This document shows, piece by piece, positions 1 to 6,771 of a stretch of DNA of 12,708 bases (position 1 is its first letter; each line of letters begins with the position of its first letter). The notes under the pieces are model-generated. The model was not told the origin of the DNA and searched no databases. It was given only the letters and a program-made list of their open reading frames with translations. The stretch comes from Bacteroidales bacterium (GTDB taxonomy: Bacteria; Bacteroidota; Bacteroidia; Bacteroidales; JAADGE01): positions 1-12,708 of the forward strand of contig JAOZQB010000030.1 in assembly GCA_029932445.1 (NCBI GenBank), written 5' to 3'. The position numbers were made by a program, and so were the translations under genes.

Positions 1-2
1 CA

Positions 3-839
3 GAAAATAAAGATGAAATATGGGTAGCAATTGATAGGTTAGATGCTGTTTTTCAAGAAAACTTCCAATTAGAAGCCAATGCTTTAAAAACATTATTTCA
101 GGTGTATATAGATTTTATGAAATATGATAAGATTAGGCTTTTAATTTTCTTTCGGGATGATATTTGGAATCGTATTATTGATTCTGGTTTTAGAGAATCA
201 AGCCATATAACAAGAAAAGAAAAAATTGATTGGGACGAGAATTCCCTTTTTCACTTAATAATGTCTCGATTTATCAAAAACCAAGAATTACTTGAATATT
301 TTGATATTGATAAGGTTAACCTTAAATCAAAAGAACAAAAATTAAATCTCTTTTATAAAATATTTCCTGCAAAAATTAAGTCTAATGGTGACTTTAATTT
401 TAGGTGGATTAATTCAAGAATAGAAGATGCTAATCATAATACTTCACCTAGAGAGTTAATACATTTAATAAATACAGCAATAAAAAAGGAAATTAAATTA
501 CTTTCAGAAGAAAATAAAAATGAATACGAATATTTAATAAGTGAAGCGTCATTATTGAAAGCAATGAAGGAAGTTTCAAAAACAAAACTAGATACAATTA
601 TAGCAGAATACCCAAATTTACAGCAATTCATTTATAGATTAAAAAAGAAAAAAATCAGGTCAAAATCAGAAGATTTAAAAATATATTGGGGATGTAGTAG
701 AAAAGAAGTTACTGTGATTGCAGGTAATCTTGTGAAAATAGGAATTATTAGAAATGAAAATGAATTTAATGAAGGAAAAGAACCTTTATATTACATTCCT
801 ATGCTGTATAGACCGGCATTAGGCTATTCTGTTATATAA
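3..839 (+). CDS. P-loop ATPase, Sll1717-like, 3' part only
   Basis: The reading frame is open from the window edge to the TAA at 837-839, giving 278 visible residues; the N-terminus, including Walker A, lies outside. What remains begins with a Walker B-like strand, IWVAIDRLD, at visible residues 6-14. An arginine-bearing strand, FFRDDIW, follows about 30 residues later, then KIDWDENSL. This order (IDRLD, F-R-DDI, then L/I-DW) is what I know from the Sll1717-type P-loop ATPases, a STAND-like group often found in accessory and defence islands. The C-terminal quarter is basic and ends in a segment that could be a winged helix, so a nucleic-acid or partner contact is possible but unproven. A GTG at 102 is internal and would cut through the conserved core, so it is not the start. 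An opposite-strand group II intron remnant begins just downstream. The family call is from motif memory; the cellular role is unknown. Confidence 0.6.
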   Translation, partial: ENKDEIWVAIDRLDAVFQENFQLEANALKTLFQVYIDFMKYDKIRLLIFFRDDIWNRIIDSGFRESSHITRKEKIDWDENSLFHLIMSRFIKNQELLEYFDIDKVNLKSKEQKLNLFYKIFPAKIKSNGDFNFRWINSRIEDANHNTSPRELIHLINTAIKKEIKLLSEENKNEYEYLISEASLLKAMKEVSKTKLDTIIAEYPNLQQFIYRLKKKKIRSKSEDLKIYWGCSRKEVTVIAGNLVKIGIIRNENEFNEGKEPLYYIPMLYRPALGYSVI

Positions 840-855
840 AAAATTACGGTTGGCA

Positions 856-940
856 ATCGAGTAGATGGCTGACGAAGTAATCTCCGCCAGTACACCTCTC
901 ACACCACCGAACGTACGGGTCTCGTATTCGGCGGTTCATC
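856..940 (-). ncRNA. Group II intron 3' end (domains V and VI), remnant
   Basis: On the minus strand this folds as a textbook domain V. The lower stem is 9 bp, ACCGCCGAA (935-927) with TTCGGTGGT (911-903). A 2-nt CG bulge sits on the 3' side (913-912), followed by a 4-bp upper stem (TACG with CGTA) and a short loop. The lower stem holds a C-G-C run with a G-U wobble in the middle, resembling the catalytic triad of some bacterial introns. Downstream comes GTGTGAGAGG, then a domain VI-like hairpin at 889-866 closed by TGGC and GCCA, and an end CTACTCGAT that fits an intron 3' terminus near 856. No reverse-transcriptase/maturase frame precedes it in the window, so the intron is truncated. The exact splice boundary is inferred. 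Confidence 0.8.
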
Positions 941-1144
941 AGAAAAAAGATAATTTGAACTGATGCTCAGGCATAGTTCTGCAAGATTTTAAAAATTTAG
1001 CTAAATGCAAGTTAGCAAGTTAACGCTCTCTTACTCCCGTACTAATCATAGCCTTCACTGTTGCATTTATTACTTTAACTTGGGAAATAAAATATTATCA
1101 TATAACAACTTTAATATCAGCAGAATTATATTTCCTGAAGCACA
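941..1144. other. Non-coding junction between intron remnant and backbone
   Basis: I see no credible gene in this 204-base stretch. It carries a compact hairpin, GAACT-g-ATGC (957-966) with GCATAGTTC (971-979) around a TCAG loop. On the minus strand this lies just upstream of domain V, so it may be leftover intron domain IV. There is also a perfect 12-base palindrome, ATTTAGCTAAAT (995-1006), and two tandem copies of GCAAGTTA (1007-1022). The part from about 1060 to 1144 is plain AT-rich sequence following the stop of the regulator gene. A possible decayed maturase C-terminus around 1010-1065 on the minus strand cannot be shown from this sequence. Confidence 0.5.
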
Positions 1145-2137
1145 CTATTTATTTTCGGAAATTTTTTCATATAAACGGTCTAATTTATCGGAAGCACGTT
1201 TAAAAAACTGATACCTGTTTACTTGAGAAATCCCGCTGATTAAGTCCGATTTTTTTATCAGATTTTCAAGCCATGCTCTCGAATCCTCCACAAAGCCGGG
1301 ATTCCCGGTCGTAATTTTATTAAATGTATGCACACTTAAATAAACGGATTCAATTTCACCTTTTTTTGTAAATATACAATTATTTCCTATTTCTATATGA
1401 CTGTGATACAACATAAAACTTCCCTCATCGGATTGTTTCATTTTTTTACTGCTCATTTCGGCTTGTTTATTCAAGGTATCAATTTCTTCTCGAGCCTGTG
1501 AGCATACGGTTAAAGCATCATCCTGCGTTTCAAAATAGCCGGCATCCCAATAAAACTCAATTTGTTTAATTAAACTGTTAATGGTTTCATCCGTCCAAAT
1601 TTCAATTGACGGAATATTTTGATACACTTCATAAATTTCTTTCCCGATTTCGGCAAACTCCGGACTTACATGCGAAACAGAAAATTTTTTACCGTCTAAT
1701 AACGGTACACCTACCACTGCTTTCATCCAATAAAACATTTTAAAAGCTGATAATTCGGGATATTTAAAATGATGAAAAATAGGAACATCAATAGCCGCAT
1801 AAATAATTTGCTTGTTTTTTGCCCGAGCAATTTGTTTCATATCATTAAAAATTGTCGAGAGATAGGTATGAAAACCGTCAGGTGATTTTAATTCATCGTA
1901 ATGAAAAGCAATATTTTTTGCCTGGTGGGTAAATAAATCAAAAGAAATTCGATAATGCGTGCATAATTCATACACTTCATTAACGGTCAATAAGGTTTCA
2001 CCCCGAAGACGCCTGTAAACACTGTCGGTACTGATCTCTAAAACATCTGCCAATTCGTCAGCCAACGATGCGGATTCAGGAATAATATCTTTTATTCTGT
2101 TTAAGAAATTAATTTGTAAATCAGCATCTTTTTTCAT
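1145..2137 (-). CDS. HTH transcriptional regulator, BetR-like N-terminus
   Basis: A 330-residue cytoplasmic protein. Residues 24-60 form a helix-turn-helix of the BetR/XRE-like kind: SLADELADVLEIS, then TDSVYRRLRGE as the recognition segment, then LLTVNEVYELC. The remaining 260 residues have no motif I recognise; they look mostly alpha-helical, with aromatic-rich middle parts, and may sense a ligand or mediate oligomerisation. The ATG at 2137 lies 6 bases after the murA stop, so the two genes are almost certainly co-transcribed and possibly translationally coupled. I see no promoter of its own. Proteins of this layout, a short HTH plus a long uncharacterised C-terminal region, are common in Bacteroidetes. 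The target genes are unknown; control of the cell-wall genes it is transcribed with is a reasonable guess only. Confidence 0.7.
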   Translation of the reverse strand: MKKDADLQINFLNRIKDIIPESASLADELADVLEISTDSVYRRLRGETLLTVNEVYELCTHYRISFDLFTHQAKNIAFHYDELKSPDGFHTYLSTIFNDMKQIARAKNKQIIYAAIDVPIFHHFKYPELSAFKMFYWMKAVVGVPLLDGKKFSVSHVSPEFAEIGKEIYEVYQNIPSIEIWTDETINSLIKQIEFYWDAGYFETQDDALTVCSQAREEIDTLNKQAEMSSKKMKQSDEGSFMLYHSHIEIGNNCIFTKKGEIESVYLSVHTFNKITTGNPGFVEDSRAWLENLIKKSDLISGISQVNRYQFFKRASDKLDRLYEKISENK

Positions 2138-2143
2138 AAATCA

Positions 2144-3448
2144 TTATATTCTTTCAATTTTTGCTCCCAAAGCATTTAATCGAGTATCAATATTTTGATA
2201 ACCTCGGTCAATTTGCTCAATATTATGAATGGTACTGGTTCCGTTTGCCGACATAGCTGCAATAAGCAAAGCAATTCCGGCACGAATATCCGGTGAAGTC
2301 ATTGTGGAAGCTCGCAAGCAAACCTCTCTGTTTAAGCCGATTACTGTTGCTCTGTGCGGATCGCATAAAATTATTTTCGCACCCATATCGATTAATTTAT
2401 CGACAAAAAATAAGCGACTCTCAAACATCTTTTGATGGATTAAAACACTGCCTTTTGCTTGTGTTGCCGTTACCAAAATGACACTCAAGATATCCGGTGT
2501 CAAACCGGGCCAAGGAGCATCGGCAATAGTCATTATCGAACCGTCAATAAAAGATTCTATTTCATAATTTTCATAAGTCGGAATTCGAATATCATTACCG
2601 ACTTGTTGAACATGAATACCGAGTTTGGCAAATGCAGGAGGAATCATTCCCAAATCATCAAGATTCACGTTTTTTACGGTAATATCCGAAGCATTCATTG
2701 CTGCCAAACCGATAAAACTTCCGACTTCAATCATGTCAGGCATAATCGTATGTGTACATCCTCCGAGAGCATCAACACCTTCAATCATAAGCAGATTGGA
2801 ACCGACCCCGCTGATTTTTGCACCCATTGAATTCAGCATTTTACTGAGTTGCTGTAAATACGGTTCACAGGCGGCATTATAAATAGAAGTTTTTCCTTTT
2901 GCAAACACAGAAGCCATTAAAATATTAGCTGTTCCGGTAACCGATGCCTCATCCAATAACATATAAGCACCTTGTAATTTTTTTCCTTCAACGGAATAAA
3001 TACCGTTTTGGGCATCATAATTAAATTTAGCACCGAGTTTTTCAAAGCCGAAAAAATGAGTATCTAATCTTCTTCTGCCTATTTTGTCTCCGCCGGGTGC
3101 AGGAATAAAAGCTTTTTTAAATCGTGCCAACAAAGGACCCAAAATCATGACAGAACCTCTCAAGCGAGCGCCTTGACTCCTGTATTCTTCAGTTTTAAGA
3201 TAATCTAAATTAATTTGCTTTGCTCTGAAAAGATAGTCGGACGAATTTAATTTTTGAACTTCTACGCCTAATTTTTCAAGTAATTTAATAAGGTTATTTA
3301 CATCCAAAATATCCGGAATATTATTAATTCGGACTTCATCGGGTGTTAATAAAACGGCACAAATAATTTGCAAAGCTTCATTTTTTGCCCCTTGAGGTAT
3401 TAACTCACCTTTTAAACGTGTTCCTCCCGTAATTCTGAAAGATGCCAT
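2144..3448 (-). CDS. murA: UDP-N-acetylglucosamine 1-carboxyvinyltransferase MurA (Asp variant)
   Basis: MurA carries out the first committed step of peptidoglycan synthesis in the cytoplasm, moving enolpyruvate from phosphoenolpyruvate to UDP-GlcNAc. At 434 residues it is slightly longer than the usual 418-420. Visible landmarks are GAKNEALQ with Lys22, the flexible-loop segment PGGDKIGRRRLDTH (119-132), PWPGLTPDILS with the catalytic-type Asp, and a C-terminal DIRAGIALL with the conserved Arg. The loop residue that is Cys115 in E. coli is Asp121 here (codon GAC, minus strand 3088-3086). In other MurA proteins this exchange keeps activity and abolishes alkylation by fosfomycin. It is separated by 68 bases from the DUF4290 gene upstream and by 6 bases from the HTH gene downstream. 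No own -7 box is visible, so it is probably transcribed from the DUF4290 promoter. Confidence 0.97.
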   Translation of the reverse strand: MASFRITGGTRLKGELIPQGAKNEALQIICAVLLTPDEVRINNIPDILDVNNLIKLLEKLGVEVQKLNSSDYLFRAKQINLDYLKTEEYRSQGARLRGSVMILGPLLARFKKAFIPAPGGDKIGRRRLDTHFFGFEKLGAKFNYDAQNGIYSVEGKKLQGAYMLLDEASVTGTANILMASVFAKGKTSIYNAACEPYLQQLSKMLNSMGAKISGVGSNLLMIEGVDALGGCTHTIMPDMIEVGSFIGLAAMNASDITVKNVNLDDLGMIPPAFAKLGIHVQQVGNDIRIPTYENYEIESFIDGSIMTIADAPWPGLTPDILSVILVTATQAKGSVLIHQKMFESRLFFVDKLIDMGAKIILCDPHRATVIGLNREVCLRASTMTSPDIRAGIALLIAAMSANGTSTIHNIEQIDRGYQNIDTRLNALGAKIERI

Positions 3449-3516
3449 ATCTGATTATCTCAAATAATATTTTAAAATCTCGAATCTTAAACTTTGAATC
3501 AAAAACTATAAAGCAA

Positions 3517-4131
3517 TTATTTTCTTTTATATTTTTGTTTTTGTTTTTGTAGTTGCGAATGTTGTTGTTTTTTCTTACTGCTGACTAATCGATGAGAATC
3601 GCTTAAAACAATATCTTTACCGATTTCAATTTTTCCGTCGGAAAGCTCTTTGATTTTATTAAAAATAAACTCATCCGTAACCATATCTTTACTCCATGTA
3701 AGATAAAGTTTTTTCATGTGATTAGCAATTAAAGCCGTGAGCAATTTTTTTTCTTCTCCGTCTTCCATTTCAACCGCATATTTCAACATATCAACAATAT
3801 TTTTGCCGAAATGCTTGTATCGAAAATTCTTTGATTTATAAGGAATTTTCTCGGGTTCATGTGCGAAAGTTGTTGTTTTGGGTGCCGGAAAAGGTGAATC
3901 TTCTCCTAATTTAAATTCAGACATAATTACGAGATGATCCCATAATTTATGTTTAAAGTCTTTTAAATCTCTTAAATACGGATACATTTTACCCATCAAA
4001 TTAATGATACCGTCAATGTATTTTTTTCGTTCTTCTTTGTCTTCAATTGCTGTTGCATTTTCAACCAGCTTTTGCACATTTCGACCGTATTCAGGCAAAA
4101 TGAGTTTGTTTAAAGTTGTGTTATATTCCAT
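3517..4131 (-). CDS. DUF4290 family protein
   Basis: A 204-residue protein of unknown function that I recognise as DUF4290, a family essentially confined to Bacteroidetes and often encoded next to murA, as here. The family signature is at the N-terminus: LILPEYGRN (10-18), then KKYIDGIINLMGKMYP and DFKHKLWDHL. The C-terminal 25 residues are a basic, Lys/Gln-rich low-complexity tail (QLQKQKQKYKRK) that is probably disordered. There is no signal peptide and no membrane segment, so it is likely cytoplasmic. The ATG at 4131 is the natural start because it gives MEYNTTLNKLILPEYGRN, matching family N-termini. A perfect -7 box lies 17 bases upstream. Its conserved link to murA suggests a cell-wall or growth-related job, but no activity is known. 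Confidence 0.9.
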   Translation of the reverse strand: MEYNTTLNKLILPEYGRNVQKLVENATAIEDKEERKKYIDGIINLMGKMYPYLRDLKDFKHKLWDHLVIMSEFKLGEDSPFPAPKTTTFAHEPEKIPYKSKNFRYKHFGKNIVDMLKYAVEMEDGEEKKLLTALIANHMKKLYLTWSKDMVTDEFIFNKIKELSDGKIEIGKDIVLSDSHRLVSSKKKQQHSQLQKQKQKYKRK

Positions 4132-4148
4132 TCTTTTTAAATATTTTC

Positions 4149-4156
4149 CAAAGATA
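4149..4156 (-). promoter_or_regulatory. Putative Bacteroidetes -7 box for the DUF4290-murA-HTH operon
   Basis: The minus strand reads TATCTTTG, a full match to the Bacteroidetes -7 consensus TAnnTTTG, 17 bases before the DUF4290 ATG. No clear TTTG stands at -33, so the box is only a candidate. Because murA and the HTH gene lack an equivalent box, it may drive all three genes. Confidence 0.5.
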
Positions 4157-4206
4157 CTTTTTTTTAATAATTATGTGTTAAAATTATTAATTATCCTTTT
4201 TGATTG

Positions 4207-4258
4207 TTAACCCTAATTATTCATACATTTTTGATTCTTCATGAATAATTCCGGTTAA
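4207..4258. repeat. Long imperfect inverted repeat downstream of the helicase gene
   Basis: Two nested arm pairs are aligned with each other. The outer arms are TTAACC (4207-4212) and GGTTAA (4253-4258). The inner arms are AATTATTCAT (4215-4224) and ATGAATAATT (4241-4250). A 2-by-2 mismatch separates the pairs and a 16-base loop closes them. The structure lies 7 bases past the helicase stop and about 50 bases upstream of the DUF4290 -7 box. No T-run follows on the minus strand, so it is not a classic intrinsic terminator. It may be an mRNA 3'-end stabiliser, a factor-dependent terminator or a protein-binding site. Confidence 0.6.
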
Positions 4259-4265
4259 TCGTTCT

Positions 4266-6581
4266 TTATTTAATTACTTCGAGTTTTGCAAATTTAAGCA
4301 ACAGATTTCTTTTGCCCGCCGATTTAAAATCAATCAAAGCTTTTGTGTTCGGAAACTCACCTTCCGTTTTCAGTACGCTGCCGATTCCGAATCGACTATG
4401 TTTTACGGTAACACCTTCGATAATTTCCTTAATTTCCGCCGGTGTTGAAGAAACCGATTTATCAATCTTTTTCAGATTTCGATTATAATTGGGTTTTGCA
4501 AGCGAAACAGGTTTTTCTGTTTTAGCTTCTTTCTTTTTAAAAGATCGTGAAACAGCACTGTGTTTCGTATTATTTGAAAACAGATTTGATTGTTTCGATT
4601 CTTCTTTGAGATCATTTTCAAAAGCACTGAAAAAATCAACATATTCCGATTTTATATCTCGTATAAATCGACTCGGAGTGCAATCATAAAGTTGCCCCCA
4701 CTTATATCTTTGTCCGGCATAGGTCAAAATCAATTCTTTTTCAGCTCTTGTCATTGCCACATAAAAAAGCCGACGTTCTTCTTCCAAATCTTTCGGTGCA
4801 AAAGCACTCATTTCCGAAGGAAATAATTTTTCTTCCATTCCGACAACATACACATTCATGAATTCCAGCCCCTTAGAGGAATGAATAGTCATTAATGTAA
4901 CTTTATTACGATCTTCGTCTTTTTCATTATCTTCATTTGTTAACAAAGCAACTGATTCTAAATAATGATTTAATTTATTCTCTTCCGGTTCGGACGTTTC
5001 AATAAATTCTTTTAATCCGTTAATTAATTCCTGAACATTTTCATGCTTTGCAAGAGCTTCGGGTGATTTATCCGCAAACAAATCTTTTAAAATACCGCTT
5101 GTCTCTGCTACTTCTTTTCCTAATTCATAAGCATTAATTTCAGTAAGTTTTGCAGTAAATTCACGAATAAGGTTTGAGAAAACAGCTATTTTATTTACTG
5201 CTCCGCTGTTTAATCCGATATTTAAACCGTTCAGTTTTACAATAACTTCCCACATTGATACGGCATTCTCATTAGCAAACGATTCAATTTTATCAATCGT
5301 AGTTTTGCCGATACCTCTTTTAGGATAATTAATAATACGTTTTAAAGATTCATCATCTCTTTTATTTACGATAAATTTAAAATAGGCCAATAAATCTTTT
5401 ATTTCTTTTCTTTGATAGAAAGATAAACCGCCGTAAATTTTATACGGAATTTTATTTCTTCTGAATGCTTCCTCAAAAATACGTGATTGGGCATTGGTTC
5501 GATAAAGTACTGCATGATCGGAATATTTCGTTCGGTCAATATTAACTGATTCCAAAATTTTATTTGCCACAATAAAACCCTCTTCATTATCCGTAAGTGC
5601 TTCAATAATTTTTATTTTCTCACCGTCTTCATTTTTTGAATAAACCGTCTTTTTAATACGTTCCGTGTTTTTATCAATAACAGAATTTGCCGCTTCCGTA
5701 ATATTTTTCGTAGAACGGTAATTTTGTTCCAATTTAAACAGTTGATAATCTTTATAATCGTTTTTAAAATTCAGAATATTTTCGATTTTAGCTCCTCTGA
5801 AAGAATAAATACTTTGAGCATCATCTCCGACAACACACACATTTTTGTGAAGTTCCGCCAATTTATTAATAATCAGATACTGAGAAAAATTAGTATCTTG
5901 GTATTCGTCAACCAATATATAATCAAACTTTTTCTGATATTTTTTCAGAATATCGGGATGATCACGAAAAAGGATGTTTGTTTTCAAAAGTAAATCATCA
6001 AAATCCATGGCACCGGCCTTAAAACATCGCTGTGCATAAATTTTATAAATACGATATACTTCCGGTTTACGTGATTTCTCATCTTGTGTTTTTAATTCTT
6101 GGACATTTTCATAAGCTTTTGCAGTAATTAAATTATTTTTAGCTCCTGAAATTCTTCCGTAAACACTTGCAGGTTTATAAATTTTATCATCTAACTGCAA
6201 TTCTTTAATGATACTTTTAATAATGCTTTTTGTATCTTGTGTATCATAAATCGTAAAACTTGACGGATACCCCAAAGTTTCAGCTTCTTTTCTCAAAAAT
6301 TTTGCAAAAACGGAATGAAACGTTCCCATCCATAAAGATTTCACGTGCTCCTCTCCTATTAAAGAAGCAATTCGTTCTTTCATTTCTTTGGCTGCTTTAT
6401 TGGTAAATGTCAACGCCAAAATACGCCAAGGTTTAACGCCGTTTGCCAGTAAATGAGCAATTCGGTACGTTAACACACGCGTTTTTCCGGAACCGGCTCC
6501 GGCAATTACCAAGGAAGGTCCTTTGGTATTTATTACAGCTTCTTTTTGAGCTTTATTTAATTGGTCTAAATAGTTCTGCAC
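4266..6581 (-). CDS. uvrD: UvrD/PcrA-type superfamily 1A DNA helicase
   Basis: An ATP-driven 3'-to-5' DNA helicase for nucleotide excision and mismatch repair and for clearing protein or recombination intermediates from DNA. With the GTG start at 6581 it has 771 residues, close to PcrA/UvrD. Motifs in order: Walker A GAGSGKT (28-34), TFTNKAAKEM (Ia), VDEYQDTN (II, 224-231), GDDAQSIYSFRGA (III, 252-264), QNYRST (IV), TIHSSKGLEF (V) and RRLFYVAMTRAEKEL (VI). The last 45 residues (HSRFGIGSVL onward) resemble the PcrA/UvrD C-terminal Tudor-like domain that contacts RNA polymerase. A longer frame runs back to a TTG at 6641, but the extra 20 residues match nothing and that TTG lies inside a putative -7 box. 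GTG gives VQNYLDQLNKAQ, the usual family N-terminus. pcrA would be an equally valid symbol. Confidence 0.96.
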   Translation of the reverse strand: MQNYLDQLNKAQKEAVINTKGPSLVIAGAGSGKTRVLTYRIAHLLANGVKPWRILALTFTNKAAKEMKERIASLIGEEHVKSLWMGTFHSVFAKFLRKEAETLGYPSSFTIYDTQDTKSIIKSIIKELQLDDKIYKPASVYGRISGAKNNLITAKAYENVQELKTQDEKSRKPEVYRIYKIYAQRCFKAGAMDFDDLLLKTNILFRDHPDILKKYQKKFDYILVDEYQDTNFSQYLIINKLAELHKNVCVVGDDAQSIYSFRGAKIENILNFKNDYKDYQLFKLEQNYRSTKNITEAANSVIDKNTERIKKTVYSKNEDGEKIKIIEALTDNEEGFIVANKILESVNIDRTKYSDHAVLYRTNAQSRIFEEAFRRNKIPYKIYGGLSFYQRKEIKDLLAYFKFIVNKRDDESLKRIINYPKRGIGKTTIDKIESFANENAVSMWEVIVKLNGLNIGLNSGAVNKIAVFSNLIREFTAKLTEINAYELGKEVAETSGILKDLFADKSPEALAKHENVQELINGLKEFIETSEPEENKLNHYLESVALLTNEDNEKDEDRNKVTLMTIHSSKGLEFMNVYVVGMEEKLFPSEMSAFAPKDLEEERRLFYVAMTRAEKELILTYAGQRYKWGQLYDCTPSRFIRDIKSEYVDFFSAFENDLKEESKQSNLFSNNTKHSAVSRSFKKKEAKTEKPVSLAKPNYNRNLKKIDKSVSSTPAEIKEIIEGVTVKHSRFGIGSVLKTEGEFPNTKALIDFKSAGKRNLLLKFAKLEVIK

Positions 6582-6638
6582 GAAAAAAATTTTAATATAA
6601 TATCTGTTCTGATATGAGAAAATCAATCTAAGAAAGGG

Positions 6639-6646
6639 CAAAAATA
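6639..6646 (-). promoter_or_regulatory. Putative -7 box for the helicase gene
   Basis: The minus strand reads TATTTTTG, matching TAnnTTTG, 57 bases before the GTG start. A -33 TTTG is not evident. Transcription from here would start near 6632, downstream of the alternative TTG start at 6641, which supports the GTG start. Confidence 0.4.
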
Positions 6647-6725
6647 AAAAGGATGTTAAATATCTTGTTAAAATTTTAAAGTATTTATAAAATATTTTTT
6701 AAAAATCAATGTTAAAAAAAGATAC

Positions 6726-6755
6726 TTTGTTGTTTTACAGGATTTATTAATTTTG
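6726..6755 (+). promoter_or_regulatory. Putative Bacteroidetes promoter of the T9SS-sorted protein
   Basis: TTTG at 6726-6729 and TAATTTTG at 6748-6755 match the Bacteroidetes -33 (TTTG) and -7 (TAnnTTTG) elements with an 18-base gap, about the expected distance. The start codon follows 16 bases later. This is one of the two best promoter candidates in the window. Confidence 0.6.
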
Positions 6756-6771
6756 CATAAAATATCTTAAA

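Noticed and set aside
1007..1022. Two tandem copies of GCAAGTTA as a start of a CRISPR or satellite array
   Set aside because: Only two 8-base copies exist, with no spacers and no further repeats.
1005..1211. A 68-codon plus-strand frame over the junction
   Set aside because: It overlaps the 3' end of the HTH regulator on the other strand, starts in the tandem GCAAGTTA repeat region, and has no family resemblance or promoter.
2229..2882. Several plus-strand open frames, up to 123 codons
   Set aside because: They lie entirely antisense to murA, whose conserved motifs run through the whole region; their products are Cys/His/Ser-rich with no recognisable domain.
3449..3516. Possible terminator or separate promoter between DUF4290 and murA
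   Set aside because: No stable hairpin with a T-run is seen, and the nearest box-like sequence has the wrong spacing (three bases between TA and TTTG).
4489..5993. Plus-strand open frames of 66-89 codons and a minus-strand frame at 5399-5605
   Set aside because: All overlap the helicase gene in other frames; the helicase motifs are continuous across them.
6582..6641. N-terminal extension of the helicase to a TTG codon
   Set aside because: The 20 extra residues are absent from the family, and the TTG lies inside a putative -7 box, so it would not be in the transcript.
6717..6770. AAGATA and TATCTT as an operator-like inverted repeat before the T9SS protein gene
   Set aside because: The arms are only 6 bases, widely spaced and AT-rich, so chance is a sufficient explanation.
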